Source: Podocnemis expansa (lineage: Eukaryota > Chordata > Testudines > Podocnemididae). Taken from it: 64,000 bases of DNA. Position 1 is the first letter of the stretch; every line of letters starts with the position of its first letter. The stretch lies in assembly GCA_007922195.1 (NCBI GenBank), contig ML682116.1, positions 1,012,433 through 1,076,432 of the forward strand, written 5' to 3'. A program made the position numbers and the translations under genes. This document shows, piece by piece, positions 1 through 13,134 of this stretch. The notes under the pieces were generated by a model. The model ran no database searches. It had not been told where the DNA came from and saw only the letters and a list, made by a program, of their open reading frames with translations.

Positions 1-1820
1 TGAGCTGCACATATTGGTCAAATGATGCCTTCCATCTACACCTGTGCAGCTACACTTGACTACATATGAGAAAGCTTATCAAGATGCAAAAATGTAAAGC
101 TCTGGTTGGCAGTTAGTAGAGTGTGATACAGAATGCAGCCAAATAGCTTTTCTCTCCTTACTTTAGAATATGTCCCAGATTGCAGGTAGAGGTGAAAGAA
201 GATGAGAATAATTAGGGAAAACTGGATGACTGTGCTCACAGAGAATGAAATTATCCCTTGCCATATCTGTAAGTCTTCCAAAGGTATTCAAATTTGTTTG
301 TTCCACCCCCAATGTTATCTTCATTGTCCCTCAAGAGTAAACTTGCCCATTAGTAGATCAAATTCTGCCAAAAGTTATACCCTGGCAAACTCAGACAACT
401 TTGAGTCTTTTGCTGAGACAAGCCTATCAGGATTGGGAGGAGAATAGCATTCTGGTACCTTAGAAGGCATCTGGGATTGACAATTATTTCTCTTCACATA
501 ACAACAACAGTGATGCTTTTCCCACCCAGTCTCATTACTCATATACAGAGCTCTAAAATGGGTCAATTCTTCTTAGGAGAAACTCAACAAGAGTAACTCT
601 ACCATTACTTCCATTTGTAACCCTGCAGTCAAAAAAGGGTATTGTAACACCTTGTATCTATCCAGTTGTTGAGCTAACACTTGATATTTAGACATTTCAG
701 GAAGAATTTAATACTTTTCAGTTTAAGCTTAATGCGCACACAAAATTTCCTCCCCATTCCCTTTCATTGCTTTCCCACCCTTGCTCTCATAGGAAACAAA
801 CTACAATGTATACCACGCAGAACCCCCCACCCACAAATGTTAAGTCCATAAGACTATGCCACCAGGACTCTGGTTAAAATATTTTCCCATGCAGCAAAAA
901 AGAAAGCAGGCATTCATCTATATACCTCCTTTCATCCACAAAAGCTTTAAAAGTTAATTCATAGTTTCATAATTACAACAAAGTAACTATGTAGAGATTA
1001 AAATCAAGGCTTCTTTTTATTTGGATATCAACAGCATGAATCCTACCCAGTCTTTCTAAAAATGGCATTGGCTGATTCTTTAAAATGTTTCCTCAAGTTC
1101 CTCTCCAGCCAAATAAGAAGTGGTCTGGAAAGGATTCATCCGTTTAGCACACACTGAAGAGCTTCATCTTGGATCTATAAAATGAGTATTTAAATTCCAG
1201 TGTAATGACTCCACAGATATAAACAGAACAGATACTATTTGTGGCATCCCGGCTGGCTTTTTAGACAAGGTGCACAATTCTTCAAACAGTGTTTCAAGCA
1301 GTGAGCAGGAACCATGATAGATGCCTGGATAGGATATTACACAACGTCCAAAAAAGGAACATTTGGGAATATTTTAGTTTGTGATGACACCTACAAAGAA
1401 CTTAGTTATATACAGCTCTAGTTGCTCGGAAACTGCCTTTGTACCTTGAGTGATGCTATGCTTTCAGTTAAGATGGACTTGGTGCTAGGGAAAACTCTGT
1501 TAGACAGTATAACCCATTGAAGGGCTTGAATAAACACAAATTAGTAATAGCTTTACACCTTTAGATTGAATTCTTCACTACTAATTTATTTTAAAATGTC
1601 AGACCCTCCTTTCCTGATGAATACCACCTTGGAAATGTAAGCAGTTTGGTAGGGATGAATATTTCTTACTTATTTTACTTGAAACTACAAACATTTCAGG
1701 GTCTTTCCTACATCAAGGGCTGACCACTGAGGGTCAATTATGTAAATAAAATGGCCATAATTTTGCAGCTGGCTTGAGCATTTCTATGCAAGGTGCAGCT
1801 GATTGCCTCGTATCTACCTG
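1..1820. other. non-coding stretch, nothing recognised
   Basis: This is AT-rich unique-looking sequence. The longest open frames are about 80 codons, lie on both strands in the same place (around 60-570), and show no domain, no splice context and no coding-like codon pattern. I see no repeat with clear ends and no RNA gene. Confidence 0.6.
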
Positions 1821-2345
1821 CCAAGTTCCAAAGAGGCAGTCATGTTAGTCTAGTCCAGCAAAACAAAAAACAAAACAAAAAACCAAGGAGTCCTGTGGCA
1901 CTTGAAGACTAACAGATTTATTTTTCACATGAGCTTTTGTGAGAGAATATTCCACTTCATCAGATGCTTTGAAGATGGGGGAGCTTACAGAATGGAATGA
2001 AAATATATGCAAGAGTGTAAAACATGGGATCAGGTCATACAGTAAAAGCAAATCAGAGCAGTTAAGGTTCAAGCCCTAAATCGAGACTGTGGCTTCTTTT
2101 CTCTTTGCAACAGGTAATTTGACTTCAGCCTTCTCAGGGTTTGAAACTTAACAACTGCTCTGATTTGCTATTGCTGTATGACCTGATCCCTGTTTTATTT
2201 TCTTGCGTTTATTTTCATTCCATTCTGTAAGTTCCCCCATCTTCAAAACATCTGACGAAGTGGGATTTTCTCCCATGAAAGCTCATGCGAAAATAAATCT
2301 GTTAGTCTTTAAGTGCCACAGGACTCCTTGTTTCTTTTCTATCTA
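1821..2345. mobile_element. Penelope-like element terminal repeats, head-to-head inverted pair
   Basis: Two copies of the same repeat face each other. The left copy (about 1821-2085) is on the minus strand and the right copy (about 2109-2340) on the plus strand, with their 3' tails pointing outward. Both carry the block CATTCCATTCTGTAAG, then CCCCCATCTTCAAA, a hammerhead-like core (CTGATGA or CTGACGA, short stem, then the GAAA-like strand) and the tail GTTAGTC...CACAGGACTCCTTG. The same block follows the GIY-YIG remnant in the longer copy at 36115-37375, which ties it to a Penelope-like retroelement. Open frames inside (1845-2072 minus, 2203-2484 plus) translate into similar peptides (FHSVSSPIFK) only because the two arms are copies. 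The right copy has CTGACGA at 2252-2258 and GAAA at 2277-2280. Confidence 0.8.
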
Positions 2346-2496
2346 CCTCCCTGCCCCTGAGATGCCCATTTTGCTGAACAGCAAAGATCTGTCAGCACCA
2401 GGAAGAGCAAGAGAGGTAGCAAAGACCAGTGGACTAAGGATGGGATGGATATCAAAAGGTTCCTTCAGTACAACCTTACTCTGACACTGACTCTGT

Positions 2497-2627
2497 GGGC
2501 CAGATTTTAAATGTATTTAAGCTCTTAAAGGGATTCTAAAAAGCATCTAGTCTGAACTATGAGTTTCAGGCACCTAGGTACTTTTAATAATCAATGTAGG
2601 TAACTAAAACCTTTAAAAATCTGGCCC
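2497..2627. mobile_element. palindromic miniature element (GGGCCAGATTTT type)
   Basis: A 131-bp unit with terminal inverted repeats: GGGCCAGATTTTAAA at the left and TTTAAAAATCTGGCCC at the right. The interior (CACCTAGGTA) resembles the frequent turtle palindromic repeat that reads GGTGCCTAAATAC...AAAATCTGGCCC. It has no coding capacity. I recognise it as a dispersed family but cannot place it in a superfamily, because no clear target duplication is visible. Confidence 0.55.
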
Positions 2628-2749
2628 TATCTCCTTAGTTTTCTCTCTCTCAAAATTCTTAGTTTAGTTTCCCTATGTGTAAAATGGAAATAATAATCAC
2701 TACCTACATCTGACAGACTGGACAGTGGGCTCTACAGTCAACTCTGGAG

Positions 2750-2954
2750 AGGGCTGTTTTATTGCTGTGTAGACTTCTGGGTTCCCACTGCAGCCTGAGC
2801 TCTGAATCCTTCCACCTCCAAATGTCCTAGAGCCTGGTCTCTAGTCTGAACCAAGAAGTCTACACAGCAAAACAGCCCTGCAGCCCAAGCCCTGCCAGCC
2901 CAAGTTGGCAGGCACAAGTCAGCTGTGCATATCTAGCTGCTGTGCAGATATACC
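2750..2954. mobile_element. MITE with long internal hairpin
   Basis: Arms at 2750-2784 and 2848-2879 are near-perfect reverse complements (AGGGCTGTTTT...GTGTAGACTTCT against AGAAGTCTACACAGCAAAACAGCCCT), with a 63-bp loop. The right flank (CAGCCCAAGC...GCTGTGCAGATATACC) resembles the end of a turtle non-autonomous DNA transposon whose terminus reads GTGTAGACATACC. The left terminus is not recognisable, so the copy is probably truncated. Confidence 0.6.
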
Positions 2955-5900
2955 TTGATACTAACTCACTACAGAAAGAAGGGCTTTAAGGAGGTAGTGA
3001 TTAACTGGGACAGACTGTGATATCTTTATTCACGCATCACAGAATACTCCATATGCCATTCTACTGAAGTCAATGAGACTCTTTGTGGAAAGAGGTACTA
3101 TCAAACATAATAAAGGTACAGACCACAATGTGGCGTTAATGTTTGCCAAAGTATAATATACCCACTCTACTAAAATCCACTCAGCCACATAAAAGTCATC
3201 AGTTTCTTTTAGATAATTGTATCTAGCCAAATATTTTTAATTCTTGCCAGCTATGCACAAAACAAAGCAAAAGTAGCTGAGCTGGTGGGGAACATGACTA
3301 ATGACACACAGAGAACATGTCCTCAGAATCAGGGTTGAATACCAAAGAATCATCCTGACTAGTCTGCCCTTGTGTACCCTGACAGCATGGCTATGTTTTG
3401 AAGATAGACAAGAGACACTTATGTTTGGGGGAGTGAATGGAGGGGTATGGCAAAAGACTTCTTCCTGTGCATTAAAATGCTAAGGCTGCTCTAGGATGAA
3501 AATACAGCTGGTTGTACAATTCACGGGAGCCTTTCAGCAATGAGCAAGCCTGGCAATCCCTCAATGCAATCATGAAATTTAATGAAGTTTCAGAATATCA
3601 TATTAATAGGGCTAAATCAGACCTTCTACCACTGTCAGTGATATTATCTTACTAATTTCTCACCCTTAAAGTACAAATGGGTCTTAAAATATGTGATTTA
3701 TCAGACCATTAAGTTGAACAAGGGTTTAAATAATGTAATTAAGGATAATATGGAGCCAGTTGTGTTAAATATGCTGGAAAATTTCAGACACGAATACATT
3801 CAGCATTACTCTCTGGGGACGGAGTAGCATAATAAAGATGACTACAGCTCCACAGTTTAATTTCATGATACAGATGCTGCCTGCAGACACCAAAGAGGAA
3901 TATTTTTCTAAAATAGAAAGAGCAATTCTTTTGGAAGCATGTAAATCCAAAGCTTAGGAAACAAAATTACATCCAGGTTTGTGAAAATAGAGGGATAAAA
4001 CTGTCAAATGTAAAAAGGTGTCGAATTGCATTCAATCTCATATAAGTTAATAACTTTTTGATTCCTGACACCAATCTTAATGCTTTGTGTAAATGGACAG
4101 CCAATGTACTGACTCAGTAAGTCACAAATCATATCTACTATAATACTCTCAACAACAGATGAATATAACCTGTTGAATAATCTATATAGAAAAACAAGGT
4201 AACACTAAGATTTTGTTACACTGATAAGCAAAATCTTACATATTAAGAGTGACCTAAACTCACTTAGGAGAAAGACAGAGGATGTTAAAGCTTTCAGGAC
4301 ATTTTAAGGGTTGAAGATATATTCATAGCAGATAAGAGTATTTCCCTAATGGATCTGAAATACCAAGACTGAAATGTCACATTCCTGGTAATACTTGCTA
4401 TTAAGAGAAATCATGCAAGAATTGTTGGGCCTGTAGAACTGGCCAGCTTTGTAGAGAAAACTGAATGCAATCAGCAGCAAGCATGCTAACTGTGAATCTG
4501 TTTTTATCACATATTGCTGGCCTTTTCCTACTTCCACTGGGGTTTAATAAGAGAATAAGGCCCTAAGACAGACATCTCCTATAGATCACCAAAAAGCTGT
4601 TATAGGTGGAGGATACTGGGAAAAACACATTGACAAGCAATAGAAAAAAAAACTCTGAAAGGGAATTATATAAATGTGAAAGAGGACAGGCTAATGTTGT
4701 AAAACAATTCCAACCACAATAATGGCTAACCCTCCAGTTACTTAATTTGGGGATAACAGAATAATTTATGAGGAAATGTAACAGAAGAGTAATACATATG
4801 TTCTTTTTCAATTCATTATATGACGAGGAGAAAAGAATCAAAGCCATAAAATAATTCCCTGAATTCAGTTTTGCTTGTGATACAGGCATCTAAGTGGATG
4901 CTATTGGTTTGATCTTTCTCCACTGAAGTCAATGGGAGCAGAACCAATCTTTGGGGGGAAAAAATATCATAACTGGATGAGGGATTTCTATGTTTGCATC
5001 TTACAGATAGTATTTTAGAGAGATTTAAGTGATTTTGCTGAAACACTCAAAAATCCCCAAATCGCTGGTCAAGGACTCAGACTGAAGACTTCAGTCTGAA
5101 TGGATTGGGGAGAGGGGGAGGCAGGCGTAAAGTTTTTGAGTAATTAAACTATAGAGGTTGTAACAGAATTTGCAATTCAACCATAACTTTAAATGATACT
5201 ACCACTGTCATCAGAATATTGTAGTTGTACTATGCTAAGCTAAAATACTTGGTTTATAGAAAAAGCTGGGTGCATAACTCGTTTTTCATTTTGCTGGCTG
5301 TTCTGAAAAAAGTTGAAAAGAATTCAGTTTGTGTTGAACCAAATCTCAACAATGAAAAACTTTTTGGTGTAGCCATCCATTTTACATCAAACAAAACAGG
5401 ATTTATATGACATGAAATGGATATTTTCAGGCACCACTATTTATAAACTTAAGGACCAGTGGTTTGAACAGTCAGCCAAGATGTGGGACACCAGTTGCCC
5501 TTTCTATCAGATATGGAAAAGGGATATGGATCACCTACATGGCAGGGGAGTCCCCTAGTTGATGGAACATTAAGGCAGATCTCTTATTTGCTCCTTTGAA
5601 GCTCTTCCATTCTGTAAAAATGATTCATCAGTCACTGAAACAGGCGACACAGACATCCCCTGTGAAAGAGGTGGGGGTAGTATGAGAGACAGCTAAGAGG
5701 CACAAGAGAACCTGAGGCCTGAGGATCATTCCAATAATTTCTATTCTGTTTCCTATGGAAATTCTTTGGCAACTGATGCTGGTGCCTAGTGCTTCCACCT
5801 CCACCCCCTACCTTGAGAGCTCATATACCCCATGCACCTTCTACTCAGATGTCAGTGCCTTGTTCTGTCTCTCAGCCCAGAGTCTGGTTCCACTCTTACC

Positions 5901-5959
5901 TCCCCATTATATTGTGGAGGCAGAAAATTTTGGCAGGGCAGAACCATACATAGATCCTG
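2955..5959. other. non-coding stretch, nothing recognised
   Basis: No gene or well-bounded repeat is seen. Short runs such as CACTGAAGTCAATGGGAGCAG (near 4920) resemble the very old TGACTTCAATGGGA repeat found elsewhere in the window, but are too short to bound. Open frames reach at most 108 codons (4563-4889 minus) and have no coding character. Confidence 0.55.
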
Positions 5960-6085
5960 TCCCCTGAAATTTCCACTGAGGCAGCACTAGCTTCCCCCTG
6001 GTTCTGCCATCCCTGACTGGAGCAAAGACTTGGGCTAAGTGAGTGCCCTAACCACCAGACTACAAGTCACTCATTCTTTTCCTGA
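5960..6085 (-). mobile_element. tRNA-derived SINE remnant
   Basis: Read on the minus strand, the stretch near 6035-6075 gives AGTCTGGTGGTTAGGGCACT, a good match to the tRNA-type A box region of turtle Pol III SINEs (TGGTGGTTAGAGCA). The B box is decayed. The remaining body cannot be followed with certainty. Confidence 0.45.
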
Positions 6086-6379
6086 CCCAGTGACTATTCA
6101 TTGCCATTCATAGTGGCAATTCATAGTCAAGTTCCTAAAAAGAGTTTTTTGGCTGAAACTATTTTGTAAATTCATGTCAAAGTCACAAATAGTTTTGGGT
6201 TGACTAAAACTGCATTCTTCATCATATAAAAAAATCCAAGATCGTTTTTAGTACTGCGGTAAGTCAGAAAATGAATTATTTCCATCTCACTAAATTATGC
6301 TAGATAGAAATAGCCAAGTCAAAAGTCATCATGGAAAAGGGAGAGGATGAAGAATAACCACCTTAGTTTTGATAGTGCT

Positions 6380-6412
6380 AGAGAGAGAGAGAGAGAGACA
6401 GAGAGAGAGAGT
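6380..6412. repeat. (AG)n microsatellite
   Basis: About 33 bp of AG dinucleotides, interrupted once by ACAG. Confidence 0.95.
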
Positions 6413-9400
6413 AAGTATATTCTACATCTTATTCCCTAAAGAACTATTTAAATGCAATTAACAGAATCTTTGCATTACTTCCAGAAAATCTTACACAACA
6501 AACGTGTGTTTTTACATACTAAAGCACCCTTTATTTTATCAAATAAAAATTGATAGAAATCAGCTACATTATTAGTACAATTTACCTAGGATTATAATGC
6601 AGTTAAGTAAAACAGACATTATTCTTCACTCTTAATGAGAGACTAGCTAGTTTCCTTTCATGTTATATCGACTTCATCTAGTGTTTAAACTACAGTGTAT
6701 ATGTTGTAGAGCATATCACAGTGCTAAGAAAGAAAAACATTCCCTAGCTATTTTTCTAGAGAACAATACGAGATTGTAAAATTAATGTTGGTGCTGGGAT
6801 TATTGGAAATTCTACCCACCCCTTATTTCTAAGATGGAGTGGGAAAGCTTCAGTATTGTCATGAGGTCTCTGGAAATGGGTGAAGTGGTGAATGCAAACT
6901 TGTCTTCAAGGGGTGATTGCTGCTTGTGGTCATTACTTGGGAATGGCTCTGGATTATTTTCTTATTTATATTGGCTCTAATTTAAAAGATACCTTCTTCA
7001 GTTAGTTGAAAATAATTCTGCTTCTTTAGTTCTAACAGCAGCAGCCTAGGGCTGGAATGCTCTAAAGAAACCTAAGCTTTTGTAAAATGATGTCATATGC
7101 CAACTGTGCCAGGCAAATGTGTAGTAATAGCTAAAGCATTCTATAATTAAAACAAGTCCTTGTTAAAAGAGACTGAAAGTGATCAAAGCTCCTTTGTCTG
7201 CTCTGACACTTGGTAGATGTGAAAGAGTTTTGCTTACATCGAAGATGGTCTCTCCGTCTCCATTTTAAGTGACAATAGAATACATCCTAAACAATCCCAA
7301 TCTCCAAAGAAAGCAATTAAAAAAAAAGCAGCAAAACAAAGGCTGCAAAATGGCCCTTCATTAGAAGGAAGCAATATGCACAAAGTCAATCTAGTGCAAT
7401 TGTTTCATCTACTTTTGTAATGTATCTGTTGTATCTAAGTATCTGTTTCCATTGTATACAGTATCTAAGTATCTGTTGAATATTTGGAAACCTTACTTAG
7501 CAATACTTTTGTCAAATCATGCTAAAGGAAACAGCTTGATTCTGGTCACTAAACTAAAGCATGTGATCTTTAACTATTCAGTTGTATTGATTGTTGAAAA
7601 TATTGTTTTACCCATTAGCTTGCAATTCTGAAACATTTCATGACAGTAGCCATGAACAAATGCTTTGCCATCATTCTTTTATTCATTGAAATACTAATAA
7701 CTTATAGCACACTTTGGGCCTGGGCCTATATTATCTGTGTCCAGAATTGCCATAAGAGTTCCAGTCTTGACATGGACACAGAATTAGATCATTTCAAGGG
7801 AAACATGATTTCTCACCTGTCTCTACTTTTCTTGATTTTATCTTGAAGTGGTAGAAGCACGGAAATATAATAAGAAAATCTGTTCTATGACATTTCTAGC
7901 CCAACCTACAAGATAAAGTACTGGAAATCTTGAAAGAAAGCCTGATCTCATGAGATTTGCATTCTAACCCACAAGGCAGACTATTACAGGTGCTTACTAA
8001 GCCTAAATATTCAACTGAAATGCACCCCTGAACCATAGGGGAACTAATTTCAGGCTTCAGTTACACATCCCTGAATCAAATCAGCACAACAGCAATTATA
8101 AGTGGATGGTTAGGAGGCAGTTGACCAGACACAATGGCATATGGTAACTGAAAAACTGCTGCAGAGAAGTACTACTACTTTACTACTCAGTGGAACAGTC
8201 AAATAAAAAGAGCGTGGTTAAGTTCAAATCTGAGTGTTCAGGCCTAAATCAAATATCTGCCACTCTATAACCTTCTAAATGTGGTGCTCTAACAAAGTTT
8301 TACATGACCAGAAGCCTATTTCTTGACAGGATTAATTGTTAGCTCAAAAATAAACTTGAACTAGAAATGGGTTTGAGCATCCAAGGGCACATGCATGAGA
8401 GTCATTTCATTAACTGAAGTACTGAGGAATGTACTACGTAAATAAGTCACCTTAGTAAACAAGACAGGGCTGTTTCAGATCCTGGGCTTCATAGGCTGGG
8501 TTCCTTCTCTAATACTTGATTTTACACTATACTTATATACTATATCTAATCCTCTTAAAAGATTCTACTTATTTTTTTAAAATAACGTGACATATTGAAT
8601 TTTATTCTCTCCCCCTCACATACTGGGGGCTTTGTTTGTTTGTTTTGGTTTGGTTTTGGTTTTGTGGGAAAACTAAGTAAAACATGTACAGAATTTTCCA
8701 CCATCATTTCAAATGATGTCCCCTCAAATTTCAATCATATCCCCTCAAGGACAAGCAAAAAAGAGAGATTCATGTAATGAGAACAAGAATTTTTCCTGTT
8801 GGGAACCTCTGATATTGAATTACTTGTATGTCATCTGCAGACTGTAAATCATTCAAGTTAAAAACCCCAAGACAGATTTTTAGGCTTCTCTCATTTTCCT
8901 CTTCCCTGACCTTTCTGCACTATATATCCTGTCACACTACACTTGGCCCATGATCACTTAACCAATTCCTTCTCCATTCTAGATGATGTCTTCTATTGAT
9001 AGGCATGCTAATCTTACACATAAACCTACTCTAAAGCATGGTGTCAATAACTGAAATGCCAGCATGAGAGATTATGTTTATCCTTCACTCCTCTGGTCTC
9101 TGTGTTACTTTGAAAAAAATCAACCCATTTTATATAGACAAGATTTAGCCCTTATGAAAGAGGCGGTTTCAGTTTTTATTAGCACATACCATATTAATCC
9201 AGATGTTTCATGGTCTCTAATTTGATTTACACCAGGAATGAGTCTGACCTGATGTCTATAAGTAATTTCACCATAAATTTAGACAGTGATTTCTAGTTTC
9301 CTGGTTCCCTTCTATATAGGTTTTCACAGTATGTCTCCTTTTCGTATCTATCTCAGAATGGGGTCTAAGTTAGCCCTTCCGAATCAAACATCTATCAAAA

Positions 9401-10067
9401 ATTGTTTAATATTTCCATTAATAGATTATCCAACTCATGCTTTTTATTTGAGATTAAATAATGTGACTTGTTCAGGTTTGGATTTTTGTTTGCCAGTAGC
9501 CCTTATGTGGAACTTACTTTGAAGGTCTCCATTACTGCCTTACACTAAACCTTCCTATATAGGATCATTCCTTTCCCTTTTCAGAAGTTACTAACAAACA
9601 ATTGGGAATGGAACAAAAAGACAATTAAACCAGAATATGCTGAACATGGACATTTTACTAATGTACAGGTTGGAACGACAGAATATCTAATCGAGGTTGC
9701 AGAGTCTACCAATTAGACCCTGGGTTTCTGACTTTTATTGAAATTCCTGCATCCTTTCCACCCGTCTAGTATTTTTAAAAAAGTGTGTCTGGGAAGCAAC
9801 TTCAGAACTGATGAATGAACTCCATAAATAAGAGTTAGCCTCATTAGCTAACACAATGAATTCACAGCAAACTTCCATTTGGTGCCCAACCAGAAAAACA
9901 ATCCAAGCATTATCAAGAATGATCATAATTCACTATAGGTAAAAATATTTTAGGTTGATGTTTTAAACATTGTTAACTTTGTTTTGGAAGCCAATCATGT
10001 TTGTTAAAAGTTTTGGCTCAATTTAGTACTTTATAACAGAGGTCAATAAATTGCATTATAGTTACTA
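6413..10067. other. non-coding stretch, nothing firm
   Basis: AT-rich sequence without a supported gene. There is a short direct repeat, GTATCTAAGTATCTGTT, at about 7432 and 7461, and a T/G-rich run (TTTGTTTG, TTTTGGTTTGG) at 8630-8665. Open frames are at most 78 codons and look random. Some stretches (e.g. 6480-6660) have the TAATTA/TTTATT-rich look of conserved non-coding DNA, but conservation cannot be judged from one sequence. Confidence 0.5.
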
Positions 10068-10200
10068 GGGTTTTGTCTACACCTAGTTTTTATACTGATA
10101 TAATTGTTTTGGTAAGAAGTATTGGGGGTGGGGAACTAATTAAAATAGTTACATCAGTTATATGGCCCTGACCTGCTATCTAACAGGCAGTAGAGCATGC
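10068..10200. mobile_element. MITE end (GGGTTTTGTCTACAC type)
   Basis: The sequence starts with GGGTTTTGTCTACACCTAG and continues TTTATACTGATATAATTG. This matches the left end of a common turtle MITE family whose termini read GGGT.TGTCTACAC. The right end is not clear, so the copy is probably truncated around 10200. Confidence 0.45.
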
Positions 10201-10232
10201 CCAAAATAATACCTTTGAACTAAAGCATATAC

Positions 10233-10990
10233 TTAAAAAAACAAAACAAAAACACCCAAGAACATCCTTCTTGATTTAAAATTTGCAAATGATGGAACAT
10301 TTACCACAACCCTCAGTGAATGGTTCCACTGATTAATTATCCTCACTGCTAAAAATTTACCCCTTATTTCTGATCTGAATTTGTCTAGCTTCAACTTCCA
10401 GCCACAGGATCTCACTATACCTTTGCTAGATTGAAGAAACCAGCGTTAAATAGGTGCTCCCCATGTAGAAGCTAACAGACTCTGCTAGTGACCCTTTAGG
10501 TTTAGTTAATCTAATCAGATTAAGCTCCTTGAGTCTATGACTATAAAGCATGTTTTCCAATTCTTTAATCATTTTCATGGCTCTTTTCTCATCTGTTCTA
10601 ATTTATCAACATTCTTCTTGAACCATGGACATGAGAACTGTACACAGTATTGCACCAGTGGCCATACCAGGAACATGTGCAGCGGAAAAATAATCTCTAA
10701 CTTCTACTTGAGATTCCTGTGTTTATGCATCCAATGATCCCATTAGCCCTTTTGGCCTTAACGTCACACAGAGATCTCATGTTCAGCTGATTGCTTAGTT
10801 CCCTTATTTTGGTATAACCTATTCCAATTCCTGTATGGCCAAAAGCTATGTAGGTATAAGGACTGACATACTGTATGTGTAACAGTAGGACCCCGCAGCA
10901 GCAAACATCAGGAAATGACCTGAATAGTGGCAATGTGATCTCCATGGACTTGCCACTACTAAGGTCTGTTGATTTGCGTGTCCTAGGAGA
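10233..10990 (-). mobile_element. CR1 LINE fragment, ORF2 C-terminal region (decayed)
   Basis: On the minus strand, 10415-10233 translates with the CR1 reverse-transcriptase C-terminal signature: KLKLDKFRSEIRGKF, then QWN, then VVNVPSFANFKSR (family pattern: KL..DKFR..IR..F...R....WN.LP.EVV..PSL..FK.RL). Further upstream on the same strand (about 10660-10600) another frame gives QYCVQFSCPWFKKNVDKLEQ, matching the CR1 pattern 'LEYC.QFWSPQFKKD.DKLE' that precedes 'MIKGLE'; the latter is present but frameshifted near 10570. The frame is broken by shifts and stops, so it is a dead 5'-truncated copy. The stretch beyond 10670 is also repeat-like (CCCATTAGCCCTTTTGGCC), but its place in the element is less sure. 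Confidence 0.75.
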
Positions 10991-13134
10991 TCTCTCTGTG
11001 TTTTGTGCTAAATCAGGGATATTAAATTTGTGTAGCTAACTCTAATGTAGACTAGTTACCAGTATTTTAACCACTGTGTTGCCTAACCCTGCTGAACAGA
11101 TCAGGCAATAGGTTGGAATCATCTTTTTGTTCTGTGTTTATACGTAACAATGGACTTCTTTTCCATAACTGTACTACTAAGTGCTATTACAACAGAAATA
11201 ATAAATAGCAATAAATTATACTGAATGAAACAGTAGCAGTCATCAATTCCTTGTGGAAATTAGCACACTTACATGTACTACCACCAGTGGAGATGAATTT
11301 GTGGGAGCAATTATGGGAAATTTTAGGAAAGTAAATCCAATGTGGACAAGATGATAAACTCTGCCACCATGCTATACTTCCTGTTAAAAAATGACTTTGT
11401 AGGGCTACATTTTTATGGTCCATCAATGAGCTTCAGATCATTTCCTCAGTTCACAAATACAGAGAGAATAAGAAAGATTTTAGAACAGACTACTTGTGAA
11501 AAGTCATAGAGGACTGGAAAACTAACAGGGTGTTTAAAAACAAAATTTGGTATCACACTGTGAAAAAAAAGAAAGCAGAGCAATTCTGACAATAACTATT
11601 AAATTATGACTATTAATCTATGATAACATCTGTCTGTTATTTTAAATTCTCATGGGTTCTCCCAGTCTTGTTTGCAGGTTAGAGGGATCTGTAGGGAATC
11701 ATGTAAACTGGGTCATCAGCAGTCAATCTATAAATAGCCAGTCTACAACAAGGTGGATTGGGTTGTGTCCTTCTCTCTCTCTCTCTGGTTTGTGTGTTGT
11801 TCTGAATTTTAAGGAATAAAGTAGCACTCCATTGTAATTTTCCAGCAAAAAGTGTTTGATACTTTTATCTGAATATAATACCATTCGTAGCCAAATATTT
11901 TGAAGGAAAAAGTAATCCGAAACATTATGGCAATGCTAATTGTCTATTAAAACAGTATGCAACAACACAAGAAAAACAAAAGTTATGGACGCCGTAGCTG
12001 TTGAACCAGAATTCTAACATCATAGTGCTGAAGGAGTGCCCATAGCACAGAGATTTCCAAAAACTGATTTTACAAAATTTTGTTAGAAACTAACAGGAGG
12101 ACACTTACAGTGACTCAGTTAGCAAGTATAAAAAAAATTGGGGGGGGGGAGATAATAGGTGCCTATATATCACAATTATCTTGTGCATTTTACTGAGCTA
12201 GATTCTATGTTTTCATATACACTAACTTGCTCTTTTAGCTCAGACTCCCTGAAAAAAAATTAAAGGAAATAAACTATGCAACATTTATTTTGCATGCACC
12301 ACATCCAGAATTCACGACTTGGAACAATGAATGCAGAATGAGGGCCTTTGGAATACAAAATATAGAATGTACAACATGGCATTACTCATAACCTGGCAAA
12401 GAGGACCCACAGAAACCAAATACAGTTGGCATTCTTTGTAATTACAAGTGACAAAACATTCTCACACAGCTCCAGATTTTGGAAATGCACATGAATCAAG
12501 ATGGAATGTTTTTGTTCGTGATCTATAACTAGAATCCCTGACAGTTTTCCAGGCACCGTGATATGTACTGAGTATGCTGTAGGCTGGTGGCAAATTGTCC
12601 TGAGAGATACACAAATGCACTTGGCAATCCATTAAAAAAATGATTAAAGGTCTTTTAGATATTGCCACCCAGTCACAGTTACATTAGGCACTAACAGATA
12701 CTAATAAAGTATCTTTAATTAATTTCACCTTACTTATGTTAGCAAGTGCCACGCAGTAATTTCAAACGGGGTCACTGGAGTAGCATCATTAAAAAAACCT
12801 GAGTAACAGTCAGAAAAGTCAGAGCCATATCTTTTCGTTTGGGCTTATTCTATACTGCCTTTCACATATTGTAGCCATTTACACTGGTGCAAATTAAGAG
12901 CAACATGGAACACTAGTCAATCAGAATGCTGTCTCCTCCCACTTGTCCCATGCTATTGTGTGTGGAGTTACGCATGGTCTGAGCACACCTACCAAATTGG
13001 GCTCAACAGGTAAGACACGTGGGTCAACGCCTACTTCTCACTGATCTGAGAATCCTACTGGAGCTTAGATGTGAGATATGGACACAGCGACATAGGCACC
13101 TTTAATAGTGGAAATGTAGAAATCAGGGGGATTT
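10991..13134. other. non-coding stretch with small simple repeats
   Basis: There is no supported gene. It holds a CT run (TCTCTCTCTCTCTC, about 11773-11787) and a G10 run at 12140-12149. CATTTACACTGGTGCAAATT near 12878 matches a very common old amniote repeat motif. Everything else is unassigned. Confidence 0.5.

Noticed and set aside
1845..2484. Two related peptides (FHSVSSPIFK...) on opposite strands
   Set aside because: The similarity is explained by the inverted terminal repeats of a Penelope-like element.
9640..9760. Possible tRNA-derived SINE on the minus strand (CCAGGGTCTAATTGGTAGACTC)
   Set aside because: Too degraded to identify A and B boxes with tRNA-like spacing.
10233..10415. 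60-codon minus-strand frame as a small gene
   Set aside because: It matches the CR1 reverse-transcriptase C-terminal pattern and is part of a decayed LINE.
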